Notes: a model not told the origin generated them from the sequence alone. 64,000 nt of DNA from Hypoxylon rubiginosum (GCA_902806565.1 CADCXA010000016.1:310001-374000), one strand, 5' to 3'; shown: positions 36,201-48,065, numbered from the stretch's first letter. Made by a program: numbers and translations.

Positions 36201-36767
36201 TTGTGAGCGCCGAGGGTCCTGGGTCGGCGATGGTATCTGTCCTAGACCCCAACGACGAGGGTTCGGAGGCTTCATCTATAGTGTCTGCGCTTGGGGTGTG
36301 TAAGTCCCCAAGGGATGGCGACTCATGCTGGGAGATTGGCTGATCGTGGTTGGGGAGGGACGAGGTAGACGATATCCGATTGAGGAATGACGTGCTCCGC
36401 CTATCCTTCTTGTCTGATAGAACGTACGAAGCAAGCTCAGCCGTGTCCTCGCGAACACTTCGAGCAAAGCTTGCACTGTCCACGGGAGCTTACATGCAGG
36501 TTAGTCGGAGTCACGACGACGACGTAGGTGTCTTCGATACTTACATAGATGGTCCCTGACGGAGCCTGGTACGAAGGACCTCGTTGGCTCTCTATAGCTG
36601 GGGGAATTTAGTGAGGAGGAGAGCAATCGTTGGTCGGTGGGAACTGGTATCCGCGACGTCTGGTTCGGGCTGATTATCTGTCCGGGAACATCTACTGGGT
36701 CCGGCTGGGACGTGATAGAAGAGGACCTTCTCCTCCAGGAATTAAAACTGAAAGAAGAGGCAGCCAT
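33249..36767 (-). CDS. VSB1: SulP-family transporter with STAS and cyclic-nucleotide-binding-like domains (Vsb1-like)
   Basis: Six exons on the minus strand: 36767-36545, 36488-35787, 35722-35580, 35532-34989, 34934-34501 and 34445-33249, giving 1080 residues. Phases agree at every join. The first acceptor is TGTAAG, not YAG. Residues 1-270 are Ser/Pro-rich cytosolic sequence. The SulP membrane domain (about 285-735) begins at AVVVGLLLNILDALSYGMILFPLG and holds many hydrophobic spans. The STAS domain (about 745-880) contains LSGFLFFGTIVGVEEKI and LDLWHVTGIDYSAAEGF. A cNMP-binding-like domain (about 955-1070) contains GTVLYHCGEAANGFYLLERGEL and GTTCGELPFFSETDRTATV. This order is that of yeast YGR125W/Vsb1, a vacuolar membrane protein needed for storing basic amino acids. 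Vacuolar location and substrate are inferred from that homologue. Sulfate permeases of the plasma membrane lack the cNMP domain. Confidence 0.9.
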
Positions 36768-39144
36768 GTTTTCTATGGTCGAGCGTTTGCTAAGCTTTCT
36801 ACGTTGGATAGACACATCCAGACTCCAGAGTCGTTTACAGTGCGCAAGAACGGGGCCAGCAAGGTATTAGTCGTAGGAGGTATGTAAGTCGCCTGCGCCG
36901 GAACACGGTGACCATATACTACAGCGAGTGATATAGCGAGTATAAATTATAAATATAATTATTTTAACAAGGAATCGGAGTGAGTACCTATAGCTTGCTT
37001 ACACATAGGTACAGTAGGTATTTAATATATATCAATTAGAAATGTACCGGGGAAAGCGAAGGAAAGAGAAGAAAAAAAACGGTATCGTCAAGCATAGGAT
37101 GAGATAGTTCCACGATAACGAGAGGAATAATCTACTATGTAGATTCTAGGCCGTCGCCAGATAGCTAGCAAGGCACTGGACCTTCATCGGCTTAGGGAAC
37201 TAACTAGATCAGGTAACTAGCAGGGAATCCTTACGTAGCACAGATGTATCTGCGCATACAGAAGCATGTGGCTCGCGCTTAAACAGCAGGGGTATAGAGG
37301 GGCCATCTCCGGTTTTAGAAGGGAGTCGAAAGATAATTGGTGGCAAACCTGATGGGACGGCACTTTTTTTCTTCGATTCGAATGAAATAATTTCATTGGA
37401 TAATGGCCAAGTGTTGTATAATATCTAAGTGTCACAGCAGTTATACATGTCTAGGTTGTCATAGTAGTTGTCTATAGACCAAGACATAAAGATCTACATT
37501 ATACGCTTGATAATACTTTGTAAGTATTCAGATATTCATATTCAGATATTATCGTCCCCTGCACCCACACCTGGAACTATGCACTTGCGTATGGCCACGG
37601 GACGATGGGACATGTACGATGTAAACGATGTACGGTACACGATATACGGTGTGCCGCCCCCCCCCCCCTCACATACAAGTTCCAAAGGGGTTTGGTTGCC
37701 CTTGGCTATCCTTGGGTCCTGAAATCTTCAGGCTGCATATGATGCAACCGATCCCAGGCCATGCATCCCGACTGCGGATACGGTTTGCTCGTTTGTTTAT
37801 TCCTAATGGCTAGCTAGTCATGTCCATCAAATGGCATCGAGTATTGGATGGTCTGGGCACTGGGGCAGAAAATTCAATTCGTCCCTTTTGTTCTCAGCTG
37901 AAGCTCCACATCGTCTCTTACATACATAGGTACGAGTCGCATATTCTTATACCAGCCTAGCCCCTGGATTTTGTCAAATGTCGTTCTTCATACTAATAGC
38001 GATTGAAAATAGATCATGTAAAAGATATATACCTCGGTTTAATTTCGAAGCGGAACTTGTTTCCCTGGTTGACAAAACATCTGCACTTCTCCTCACACCC
38101 GACACGTCCGACTCATCCACGGTCACAGCAGCATAGCTCGATGCCATTCTCTCATTTCTGCGGTCGATTACGTACTTGAATGCTCTAGCATTCGTCAATT
38201 TCCCTTGTAGTACCCCTTCGACGGAACGGGCCTCGTCCCTTGCGACGCAGCTCGTCCCCAGCCTGTCCGTGAGACGCATGCTCAGAAAACTTTTTGTCGT
38301 CAGGTGTCAGGTGTGAAGTTGAATATTTCCAGGAGCCTCGACGCCGGCCCCACACCCGGTCCTCCCATTCGTCCCCGCAAGGTATCAAGACCATCAACGC
38401 CTCTCCACTCGACGACCAACGTGCCCGGTCTGCCAATGCCGCAATCGGTTCGGTTCAACCCCCCTTGCACCATGCGTTGTGAACGGGAACACGCCAATTG
38501 ATGTCGCGTCTGCATATGTAACCCATCACGGTTGTGTACATCGATGTCCATCATGGTGCAACTCTGAACAATTGTCTGTGGGGTTAAAATATTCGCCGTC
38601 TCGGATATAGGACATCGAATCGAATCGATCTACTCCGCCACTTTAAATCCCCCAAATTCATCAATGTATGTTGAGTTTCCCCGGGCATATTCATTTGCAT
38701 GTTGAGGTAAAAAGCATGCCATTGAGAGTTGAGTTCGGTGCGTGTTTTTCCAACGGTTGGTTCTTGACGGTAGGCCAAGCAACTCCGTTGTACCGCCTCG
38801 CATTGAGTCGTCATATGCGCCTCTGGTTGCGACTGATTTCGTCAGAATTGCAATTCTGCATTGTCATAACGCAACCACGAACTAGACCATATGTTCGATC
38901 CGTATATGGACATATATGTTGCTAGACTCTCCCGAGCGCAGACAAGCTTCCGGGGAACGGCATTGTGCCATCGCGATGGGTTCTCTCTATACTTCGGCCT
39001 AACCGCTTCTAGAGGTTGCTCGTCCGAAACACGAATTAGATGCAACACTCTCCTCTTAGGTCGGTCACCTGGACAGGAGGAATGAATCTCCTCATTCTTC
39101 CCCAGAGCACATTTGAAACATGCATACGGCCCCTGGCAGTCTCC
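36768..39144. other. Intergenic between VSB1 and PSF1
   Basis: About 2.4 kb. Contains a C12 run at 37657-37668. Several 60-100-codon ORFs on both strands between 37970 and 39090 overlap each other in all frames and lack domain features, so none is called. Confidence 0.5.
37657..37668. repeat. Homopolymer C12
   Basis: Twelve consecutive C in a gene-free stretch; a likely length-variable site. Confidence 0.7.
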
Positions 39145-39916
39145 TCAACTGAGTTTCTGGAGATAGCCTTGTGCAATTAGCCGCTCGACATCGCCCTGTC
39201 TAACGTAGAACTGACTATTCTTGGTAAGTGTAATGGCGCTGCGAACGGCACGTTAGCAGATCCCTTACTCAATTCGTATTACCTCGGGTCACTCTTACCC
39301 ATATTCGGTCTGGATCTCTCCGGCATCTTTTAGCACCCGCACGTCAATAAATAGGTCCCGTGGAGGTTCGAGGCTTCCCGTGAGATCGATATCCGTCCAC
39401 TGGCCCTTGTAGGCAGCTAAAAGGTCGCTATATTGACGCACGTAATCTTCCTCTTGCGGGCTCAAGCTGCTCGTGCCACCGGAGCCAGCTCCCATGCCTT
39501 GTGCGCTGTTGAGCCCTCCGTCCCTAACCTGCTGGCCAGCAAGATCAACCACATCATAGCCTTTCCAGACGAGCTCCTCTAGCCTGTCTGTTCGAGTCCG
39601 GTGGTAGGCCAGAAGACAGCGTTTGTTGCGCCTCGTCGAGAGATGGTTGACTAGCAGAGTACAGGCCGTAGCTGGATCGTCATTAGGGTTGAACGACCCT
39701 TGAAATGGTTCCAGCATTTCCATTGTATCTTTGTCCAGGTCGCGGACCTCCCGCGTGACACCGCGGACTAATTCGGTCTGATACGGTGGCAGATGTGCCA
39801 AGTTCTGTGTCCTTTTGGCATGTTGGACCTGAATGAATTTAGTTGTGGTTTAAACATACATGTTAAACTTCTTTATTGTGAATTCTTACGAGTTTATTTC
39901 CTAGCTCACCATACAT
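39145..39916 (-). CDS. PSF1: GINS complex subunit Psf1
   Basis: Three exons on the minus strand: 39916-39890 (nine codons), 39828-39299 and 39238-39145, giving 216 residues. The tiny first exon encodes MYGELGNKL and the second resumes with VQHAKRTQNLAHLPPYQ, the conserved Psf1 start. RNKRCLLAYHRTRTDRLEEL is the family core helix region. The last exon adds the small beta domain (AITLTKNSQFYVRQGDVERL) and ends GYLQKLS. Psf1 with Psf2, Psf3 and Sld5 forms GINS, which joins Cdc45 and Mcm2-7 to make the replicative helicase. A single-exon model starting at an internal codon would lose both ends, which are the parts most conserved in the family. Confidence 0.95.
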
Positions 39917-40588
39917 TGTCGGCTAGAGTTTATCTTATATTAAATGAAATCTCAGTTTGATCGAGTTGAAGGCTTGTGTATGTTGGACTGAGATGGGGTT
40001 AAAGGTGTAGAAAAGGAAGTTGGTAGCGATAATCCGAATAATTAGAAAGACGCGTGCGAAGGTAAGAAGCGCGTTTCTTTCGATCTTCTATTGCCGTCAT
40101 TTTCTAACCAGTAATATGGCGGGGTCGAGGACTGGATTGCTCTTGGATCTCCTAGATGGTGGGGTCCCGTAAGCTTTCCTCTCTTAAAGTACATACCGCA
40201 AAGTACTGAGGGGCAGAAAGACAGGGAGGGTTGGTGGGGTAAAAAAAACTAAAGACGATAAACCCCGCCATGAAGCTGTAAATTTTATTTCTTTGCGCTA
40301 TCATCATAGGCCTTAAGTTGTAACGTGCAATTATCTCGTTACTAGTGACGAATCCGAATCGAAGAACCGTGCTTCATTTGATCAATGCCCAGGTGCTGGT
40401 CGACAATTCATTAATCTCGTTATCCCGGCACTAAGCCGAGTCATATCTTCAATCTGTCGTGTGCCTCGTCTACTCGCTTCCTTGTGATCTGATCTATCGC
40501 TATCTATATATCTCTTAGAGATCCTAGCTCCTCTTCCTCCGAGAAATAGTCGCATTAGATATTACCGATATTGCCTCAACCCGTCGCC
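39917..40588. other. Divergent promoter region, PSF1 and ADE17
   Basis: A 672-bp shared upstream region between a DNA-replication gene and a purine-synthesis gene. No other gene or RNA recognised. Confidence 0.5.
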
Positions 40589-42490
40589 ATGTCGCTAACT
40601 CAGAGAATCGCGATACTGTCCGTCTTCGACAAGACTGGACTCCTGGACCTGGCTAAGGGCCTCGTGCAACAGAATGTGCGAATTCTGGCATCAGGAGGCA
40701 CTGCTAGAATGATCCGCGAGTCTGGATTTCCCGTCGAGTAAGATAGCTTGCGTCTTAATGATTCGTGTGGTAGTCCGACGCTGACTTCGAAAAAGGGACA
40801 TCTCAGCCATCACAAAAGCCCCTGAGATGCTTTCCGGCCGAGTCAAGACCCTGCATCCAGCAGTCCACGCAGGCATACTCGCACGCAACCTAGCCGCCGA
40901 CGAGAAGGACCTTGCCGAGCAGAGCATCGAGAAGGTCGACTATGTCATTTGCAACCTATACCCTTTCAAAGACACAATCTCGAAGCCCAACGTCACTGTT
41001 GCCGAAGCCGTCGAAGAGATTGACATAGGTGGTGTAACGCTCATTCGAGCCGCTGCCAAGAACCACGCTCGCGTCACGATCCTCAGCGACCCTAATGATT
41101 ATGCTGAGTTCCTAAAGGAACTTGGGAGCGGCGAGATCAAAGAAGAGAGCCGTAATAGATACGCTCTCAAGGCTTTCGAACACACGGCCGATTACGATGC
41201 TCACATCTCTGGCTTCTTCCGTGCGCGATATGCTGGCGAGGGGCAACAATATTTGCCTCTTCGATATGGCGCCAACCCCCACCAGAAGCCTGCTGCTGCC
41301 TACACAAAGTCCACGAACCTACCTTTCAAGGTTCTCTGCGGCGCCCCTGGCTACATCAACCTGCTTGATGCCTTGAACAGCTGGCCGCTGGTAAAGGAAT
41401 TGAAGGCTGCGCTTGGAAAGCCCGCAGCTGCCAGTTTCAAACATGTCTCACCTGCAGGTGCTGCCATTGGTGTTCCCCTGAGTGCCGAAGAACGCAAGGT
41501 CTACTTCGTTGACGATATTCAGGGCATTGAGACCTCGGGACTTGCTCAGGCTTACGCTCGAGCACGAGGCGCTGATCGGATGAGCAGCTTCGGAGACATC
41601 ATTGCTCTGAGCGACGTCGTGGATGTTCCAACTGCGAGCATCATCTCCAAGGAAGTATCAGATGGTGTCGTTGCTCCTGGCTACGAGGATGCCGCGTTGG
41701 CGATACTCAAGAAAAAGAAGGGCGGCAAATACCTCGTGCTACAGATGGACCCTGAGTACCAGCCCGACGCTACCGAGCTTAGGACTGTGTACGGCGTCAC
41801 TCTTACGCAGCACCGCAACGACGTCGAGATTTCTCCAGCCACCTTCACTCGGACAGTTACACCTAAGGACTTTACTCTCCCAGAAGGCGCCATTAGAGAT
41901 CTGACGGTCGCTACCATTGCCCTGAAGTATACGCAGAGCAACTCAGTGTGCTATGCCAAAGACGGGCAAATCATCGGTCTTGGCGCCGGCCAGCAGTCCC
42001 GTATCCACTGCACCCGTCTTGCTGGTGACAAGGCCGACAACTGGTGGTTGCGCTTCCACCCCCGCGTTCTGGGAATCAAGTGGAAGAAGGGCACCAAGAG
42101 ACCCGACAAGAGCAACGCTATCGATCTGCTAGTAAGCGGCGAACTTCCCAAAGACGGACCCGAGCGCGAAGCGTTCGAGGCGGTCTTCGAGGAGGTGCCA
42201 GCCGCATTTACCGAGGAAGAGCGCAATGGTTGGCTCAGCAAGTTGGGCGACGTCGCCGTCTCTAGCGACGCTTTCGTAAGCAACCCCTTTTCTCACCTTA
42301 CGACTTCCCGATGACGTACTAACATCAGACCAAGTTCCCCTTCATCGACAACGTCTACCGCGCGCACCGGTCTGGCGCCAAGTACGTCGCGGCTCCCGGC
42401 GGCAGTCAGAACGACCCTGCTGTTTATGCGACGGCCGAGAAGCTCGGTATCGTCTTTGTGGAGCAGAACACTCGACTTTTCCACCATTAA
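40589..42490 (+). CDS. ADE17: Bifunctional AICAR transformylase / IMP cyclohydrolase
   Basis: Three exons, 40589-40737, 40796-42275 and 42329-42490, giving 596 residues. The first intron ends in an AAG acceptor; no YAG in range keeps the frame, and the join restores the conserved [17 protein letters not shown]. The N-terminal domain (about 1-200) is IMP cyclohydrolase: [40 protein letters not shown]. The C-terminal domain is AICAR formyltransferase with [13 protein letters not shown], the catalytic Lys-His pair in [11 protein letters not shown], and [18 protein letters not shown] near the end, finishing RLFHH. The two domains catalyse the last two steps of IMP synthesis in the cytosol, using 10-formyltetrahydrofolate. 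The length matches yeast Ade16/Ade17. Confidence 0.96.
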
Positions 42491-43144
42491 ATAGGCGGTC
42501 GTGCTGCAAAAGCGCATACGCGTGCGGTAACAGAAACGGGAAGGAAGGAAGGCAGGCTGGAATAGAGAAAAAAAGGGACAAATTTGAAAATTTATAAAAA
42601 TAATCTCAGATACGAAGATATATACCCATCGCGACAAAGGGGGCCTGGTGGGTAGATTGAACGTTCAAAAAACTATTAATCTGGAAAAATTAAGATGTTC
42701 TTATACAAAGTTCCTGAGTTCGTAGCAGATCGGCATTTGGTGAAGGTTTCTTATAGATGAGACAAAGGGGGCATCATCGTCACCACTGTTATCTAATACT
42801 ACCAGCTTCGCGTCTTAAATGACTTCTTTCTACTATAACATTAGGATCATATTAATTTTGTAGCTAGAATTAATGATCACGAACGAAGACCTTGGTAATT
42901 TAAAAGGTCGTATGCAGGACGGGAAAAGTCTCTCATAATGGCATTTCTTGCAATTCTCTAGCTTGTAGCCTCAGTTTTATACGCCGAGGCCTCTATTGAC
43001 CGTCATATTGTGAGAGTTCCCTTTCCCAACGTCGTGCCACCCATCCAAACTCATTACAATCATCAGCCCATCATTTGTGGCTTTCAAGTCGTGCATCATG
43101 CATTGAGTATGGGTGTAGTGACGTTGCCTTCCAACGGCTATATT
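42491..43144. other. Intergenic, convergent ends of ADE17 and EFB1
   Basis: Two facing 3' untranslated regions. No other feature seen. Confidence 0.5.
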
Positions 43145-44405
43145 TTATAGCTTCTGCATGGCGAACTATTCGATTCATTAGCATGTGAAGTGTGGGCTTG
43201 TTGATCCGCTGGTCACTTACAATATCTGTAGACTGGACGTGGTCCTCGAAACCCTCGATCTCCTCCTGCAGATCCGAAAGGGAGATCTTCTCATCCTCTA
43301 CGACAAGGTTGATCTGTAGCTTCTTGATACCGAAACCGACGGCCAGTAACTGGGAAGCACCCCAGACCAGACCATCCTTATCAATTCCACGGACAGCGGC
43401 CTCAAGAGCAGCCATGTCAGTCTCGTCATCTAGGATTGGTATGTTAGCGCTAGAATTCGAGGGTGGAATAGGGTGGAATGGGGCTTCGCAATCTTACCCC
43501 AAGGCTTAACATCCATGGTAACAACAGACTTGGCGGTGGTCTTGGGCTTAGCATCCTTCTTCGCCTTGTAGGCAGCTAGACGCTCCTCACGAACACGGAC
43601 GGCCTCGGCATCTTCCTCCTCGTCATCACTGCCGAATAGATCGACATCATCATCATCCTCGGCCTCCTCAGTAGCAGGTGCCTTCGCAGGGTTCAGGGTA
43701 ACGGCAGCCACCTCGGGGCCGTAAACGGTGTAAGGCTTAGAGGCATCGCCAGGTAGAGTCGCGAACTCGTCCTCGAAAGATGCGATGTGCTTGTACCATC
43801 GGGCAGCGTGGGGGTACTTGTCGGCTGCCGGGGTAGACTTAAGGGCCTTGAAGACGGCTACGTCTGCTTGGGAAGGAGAGTAACTATTAATGATGATGAG
43901 TCAGTGGCGAACCTCTCGTACATGTTGAGAAACCAGGCATCAGGATGGAGGATTTCGGTAGTAGAAGGTATAATCAGAGATGCACAGAGTGCTATTGTAT
44001 TTGTCCTCTTTGACAGGTCTTGAGTCTGCTCAGAAACACGGACCAATGTTTCTCATCATGAAAAGGTGGGTAATTGGGCTCGCAGGGCATACACGATACA
44101 CGATGCGGGAGGGGCGTAACAGATGGTAGAGATTACTATCTAGGAGTCGCACTCGAAAATGGTACTCGCACTGAAGAGATGGATGTGGATGACTTACCCA
44201 GTAACGTAGGATCGGGTGGTCAACCAGCTGTTAAGCACTGCGTCGTTGTTAGCCGCAGTCGATTCCATAACGTATCTCAGTAGTCATAAGACTTCGTGAT
44301 AAACCCAACACCCCGCGACGAAGCGACGAGGCGAACGGAAGATAGTTCTGAGGAGGAGAACATACCAGCTGAACCAGCATCGGTGAGCAGATCGGCAAAA
44401 CCCAT
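43145..44405 (-). CDS. EFB1: Translation elongation factor 1-beta (eEF1B-alpha)
   Basis: Five exons on the minus strand: 44405-44366, 44237-44198, 43883-43498, 43429-43221 and 43165-43145, giving 231 residues. All phases agree. The N-terminal GST-like part reads [52 protein letters not shown]. An acidic linker follows ([20 protein letters not shown]). The C-terminal guanine-nucleotide-exchange domain contains [37 protein letters not shown] and ends STDIFAMQKL. The protein reloads eEF1A with GTP. The second intron (43884-44197) is 314 nt, much longer than the others, and carries a C/D-box snoRNA described separately. In yeast the EFB1 intron hosts snR18, so host and guest are conserved. Confidence 0.96.
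43970..44063 (-). ncRNA. snR18: C/D-box snoRNA, U18/snR18 type, inside EFB1 intron
   Basis: On the minus strand, box C ATGATGA lies at 44059-44053. It is followed by the antisense element TTGGTCCGTGTTTC (44046-44033), which overlaps a D'-type CTGA at 44033-44030. The element is exactly complementary to GAAACACGGACCAA, a conserved segment of large-subunit rRNA. The fifth base before CTGA pairs with the A of AAACA, the residue that yeast snR18 directs for 2'-O-methylation (25S A649, with the neighbouring C650). A second CTGA at 43977-43974 is the best box D candidate. Ends are approximate because the terminal stem is weak by eye. The RNA would be released from the spliced intron. The host gene is the same as in yeast. 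Confidence 0.85.
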
Positions 44406-44994
44406 TTTGTCTGTCTGGAATGAATGAGAGAAGAGAATCTGTAGAATGAAGCTCGGGGTATCTTGGAAAAACGAAAGCTGATGAAGAAATGGGAAGTTGT
44501 CAAGGTGGGGTTGAGTATTTGGCGGGATGTATTTTTGAAATTTTTCGAATGGGCAAGCGGCAGGGTTGCCAAATCACCCGGAAACCAGCCACATTTTCCC
44601 CCACCTACCTCTTAATCTTTTCTTACCTGCCTAACGGGTGCACAGATCTCCAGCAGTACCTAAAGCTAACAGATCTAGAATTGACGCCACAGCTTGCCAC
44701 CATCCCTTGAGGATCCATTACATTAGGTACATGTAGCTTATGTACATCGAGTATCTTATCGATAATGATAATAAATTGGAGCTTTAGCTGTGGTTCGACA
44801 ATTCGAGAAAGGTCTAGAGCCAGCGACAACAGCTCTCGTGATATTCGAGAACCATCCGAGGTTTGAAAGATTTCTCTGCATATTGTGACATGATTTTCTA
44901 TACAAGAGAAGTCTCTTGACCCTCTTGGGATTTTCCAGCTTTCAAACGCCTACTTACTACTTACTACCTACTACCTACTTACCTTCATGTCCTC
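44406..44994. other. Divergent promoter region, EFB1 and HSP78
   Basis: A 589-bp shared upstream region. Contains two heat-shock-element-like sites, listed separately, nearer the HSP78 side. Confidence 0.5.
44794..44851 (+). promoter_or_regulatory. Candidate heat shock elements upstream of HSP78
   Basis: Two identical TTCGAGAA sequences (44802-44809 and 44844-44851) fit the inverted TTCnnGAA unit bound by heat-shock factor. A further TTC lies at 44794-44796, five bases before the first. They stand 144-200 bp before the HSP78 start. Units are seen in the sequence; factor binding is inferred from the chaperone role of the gene. Confidence 0.5.
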
Positions 44995-47403
44995 ATGATG
45001 CTAGCTAGAAGGCAACTCCTCAACTCTTCGAGACGAGTCGCAGATGCCTCCTCCAGAGGCCTTGCGCGACTCAGCTCAACACCTTCACAACTTTCAAGGG
45101 CTGCGCTTGTCGGCACAGCAAAATTATTACCTCCCGTCACTCTACCAACTACCACATATCGAACCTATGCGAATGGCCGACCTCATCCGCCGGGCGGTAC
45201 CCATCGAATGAACTTGGGTGGCGAGCCTGAGAAGCCGGCCTTGGAACAATTCGGAATCGACCTTACAGCGCGAGCGAGGGATGGAAAGCTAGACCCTGTT
45301 ATTGGCAGGGACGCCGAGATCCAACGAACCATCCAAGTTCTGTCGCGACGTACAAAGAATAATCCGGTCCTAATCGGAAGCGCAGGAACAGGAAAGACGG
45401 CTATTCTGGAAGGGTTGGCGCTGCGTATAGTACGAGGCGACGTCCCGGAAAGTATTAAGAACAAGAGAGTCATATCGTTGGACCTGGGATCGCTTATTGC
45501 CGGTGCCAAGTTCCGGGGGGACTTCGAGGAGCGACTGAAGAAAGTTTTGACGGAAGTCCAAGAAGCCCACGGAGAAGTTATTCTATTCATCGATGAATTA
45601 CATATTCTACTGGGTCTTGGAAAGGCTGAGGGTTCTATTGATGCTTCGAATCTACTCAAGCCGGCACTGTCTAGAGGAGAACTGCAATGCTGTGGTGCTA
45701 CCACTCTCGCCGAGTATCGGTTGATCGAGAAAGATGTGGCCTTGGCTAGGCGATTCCAACCGATCCTAGTAAACGAACCCACGGTCGAAGACACAATAAG
45801 TATACTGCGAGGTATAAAAGAGAAGTATGAAGTGCACCACGGTGTCAGAATCACAGATGGCGCTCTCGTCGCGGCCGCGACATACTCGAATCGCTACATC
45901 ACCGACCGCTTCCTTCCGGACAAGGCTATCGATCTAATGGACGAGGCAGCGAGCTCGTTACGATTACAACAGGAGAGCAAGCCCGAGGACATTATGCGCC
46001 TTGACCAGAAAATAATGACAATCCAGATCGAGCTTGAAAGTCTGCGGAAGGAGAAAGACGTAGCGAGTCGAGAACGAAGAGAGAAATTAGAAGCAGATCT
46101 GAAGAAATTGCAGGAAGAAGAAAAGACCCTGACAGAGAGATGGGAAAAGGAAAGAGGAGAGATCGACGCCCTAAAGAAGGTTCAGGAGAATTTGGACAAG
46201 GCTCGTATTGAACTTGACCAAGCACAAAGATCGGGGAACTTCGGTCGTGCCTCTGAGTTGCGCTTCGGCATCATCCCGAATCTAGAACGGAAGCTCCCCA
46301 AGGACGGTGAACAGAGTGCGGATGCGCAAGGCCCTGACACGTTGATCCACGACTCGGTAACAGCCGACGACATAGCAAATGTCGTCTCGAGGATTACGGG
46401 AATACCCGTGACCAAGTTAACGTCTGGACACGTCGAGAAATTAATACACATGGAGGACACGCTCCGGGAATCCGTTCGCGGGCAAGATGAAGCATTGAAG
46501 GCCGTTGCTGACGCCGTGCGTATGCAACGAGCTGGCTTGAGCGGAGACAACCGTCCTCTCGCATCGTTCTTTTTCCTCGGCCCCACGGGTGTCGGTAAGA
46601 CGGAGCTTTGCAAGAAACTTGCCAACTTCCTGTTCTCAACTGAGTCCGCCGTCGTCCGATTCGACATGAGCGAGTTCCAGGAGAAGCACACAATCTCGAG
46701 GCTCATCGGCGCGCCGTCCGGATATGTGGGCTACGACGATGCCGGCCAACTCACGGAGGCCGTGCGAAGGAAACCGTACGCGGTCCTGCTATTCGACGAG
46801 TTCGAGAAAGCGCATCGCGACATCTCGGCGCTGCTCCTACAGGTCCTCGACGAGGGCTACCTGACGGACGCCCAGGGCCACAAGGTGGACTTCCGCAACA
46901 CCATCATCGTGCTCACGTCGAACCTGGGTGCCGACATCCTCGTCGGCGCGGACGCGCACCACCCGTACAGCGAGACGGCCGACGGCGAGATCAGCCCGGA
47001 CGTACGCAAGGCGGTGCTCGACGTGGTGGCCGGCAGCTACCCGCCCGAGTTCCTGAACCGCATCGACTCCTTCATCGTCTTCAAGCGCCTGACGCTCTCC
47101 GCTCTCCGAGACATCGTCGACATCCGCCTCCGCGAGCTGCAGCAGCGCCTCGACGACCGCCGCATCGCCCTCCAAGTTGACGATACTGTGCGCAACTGGC
47201 TCGCCGAGCGCGGCTACGACCCCAAGTTCGGCGCCAGGCCACTCAACCGTCTTATTACTACTGAGATCAGCAACGGCCTCGCCGACAAGATCATCCGCGG
47301 CGAGCTTAAGAGGGGCGACAAGGCGTCTGTGCGCGTCAAGGAGGATAACTCGGGTTTGGAGGTTTACGTGTTGCCTACGGAAGAACAGAATCCATCGTCG
47401 TGA
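44995..47403 (+). CDS. HSP78: Mitochondrial Hsp78 / ClpB-type disaggregase
   Basis: A single exon of 802 residues. Residues 1-60 are a mitochondrial presequence (Arg/Ser/Leu-rich, no acidic residue before Asp17). As in yeast Hsp78 the ClpB N-terminal domain is absent, so the first AAA+ module starts almost at once ([16 protein letters not shown]). Walker A1 is GSAGTGKT at 128-135, with VILFIDELH as Walker B1. The middle coiled-coil domain (about 335-445) is Glu/Lys-rich. The second AAA+ module has Walker A2 GPTGVGKT at 529-536 and [10 protein letters not shown] as Walker B2. Hsp78 dissolves aggregates and protects matrix proteins in cooperation with mitochondrial Hsp70. The two ATG codons at 44995 and 44998 are equally possible starts. 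The last third (from about 46840) is strongly GC-rich at third positions. Confidence 0.95.
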   Translation: MMLARRQLLNSSRRVADASSRGLARLSSTPSQLSRAALVGTAKLLPPVTLPTTTYRTYANGRPHPPGGTHRMNLGGEPEKPALEQFGIDLTARARDGKLDPVIGRDAEIQRTIQVLSRRTKNNPVLIGSAGTGKTAILEGLALRIVRGDVPESIKNKRVISLDLGSLIAGAKFRGDFEERLKKVLTEVQEAHGEVILFIDELHILLGLGKAEGSIDASNLLKPALSRGELQCCGATTLAEYRLIEKDVALARRFQPILVNEPTVEDTISILRGIKEKYEVHHGVRITDGALVAAATYSNRYITDRFLPDKAIDLMDEAASSLRLQQESKPEDIMRLDQKIMTIQIELESLRKEKDVASRERREKLEADLKKLQEEEKTLTERWEKERGEIDALKKVQENLDKARIELDQAQRSGNFGRASELRFGIIPNLERKLPKDGEQSADAQGPDTLIHDSVTADDIANVVSRITGIPVTKLTSGHVEKLIHMEDTLRESVRGQDEALKAVADAVRMQRAGLSGDNRPLASFFFLGPTGVGKTELCKKLANFLFSTESAVVRFDMSEFQEKHTISRLIGAPSGYVGYDDAGQLTEAVRRKPYAVLLFDEFEKAHRDISALLLQVLDEGYLTDAQGHKVDFRNTIIVLTSNLGADILVGADAHHPYSETADGEISPDVRKAVLDVVAGSYPPEFLNRIDSFIVFKRLTLSALRDIVDIRLRELQQRLDDRRIALQVDDTVRNWLAERGYDPKFGARPLNRLITTEISNGLADKIIRGELKRGDKASVRVKEDNSGLEVYVLPTEEQNPSS

Positions 47404-48065
47404 TTTAACATATTGCCCATCCTACGGCGTTCGTCGGTTTTTTGGTTCCAAATAGGGGGAAAAGGAAAAATAGGAACAGGATGGTAAAAAAGCATTACGG
47501 CGCAAAACGGATATGGAATTATATACCTGTACAAAATTATACCATATAAAGTGTTCTATTTATCGAGCCTCTCGTCTCAAATTGTATATACTATAAGTAT
47601 TAGTATCTAATGCTTTGATTTTCCGCTCAATATGTTATCTCACTTCGAGTGTGAGTAGGCAGCTAGTTGGTTTTACGTATCCTCACGCTTCGGTAAAATG
47701 ATTATAGCAAGCCAAAGTAGTCCATAATATGCTAGTATAAATAATTATGATTGCTCGTGCGATTTTATATATTTCTCATTTTCGATATACAATATATGAT
47801 GCGATGCTTCCATTTCCCAAACGTGCTCATATGCAGCGATCGTCCTCTTCATATCCATAGCGTAATGCCAACTGCAAATACACCAAATATGCCAAACCGT
47901 TACGCCACAGCCATGTAACGAGCACTTCGATAACCGGCAAACTCCTAAAGCAAATGCGAAAAGAAAAAAAAAAAACTACATGTGGAAACATGAAAATAAA
48001 TAAATCGAACACGACAGATTCGTTACGCCCCTCGGTGCCATACTGTAAACCCACATCACATCACA
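47404..48065. other. Intergenic, convergent 3' ends
   Basis: AT-rich spacer between the end of HSP78 and the end of the next gene, with an ATCAC repeat at about 48052-48070 running into the stop codon of the minus-strand gene. Confidence 0.5.

Noticed and set aside
38294..38554. Overlapping ORFs on both strands near 38.3-38.5 kb
   Set aside because: Three frames open at once with no domain features; treated as non-coding.
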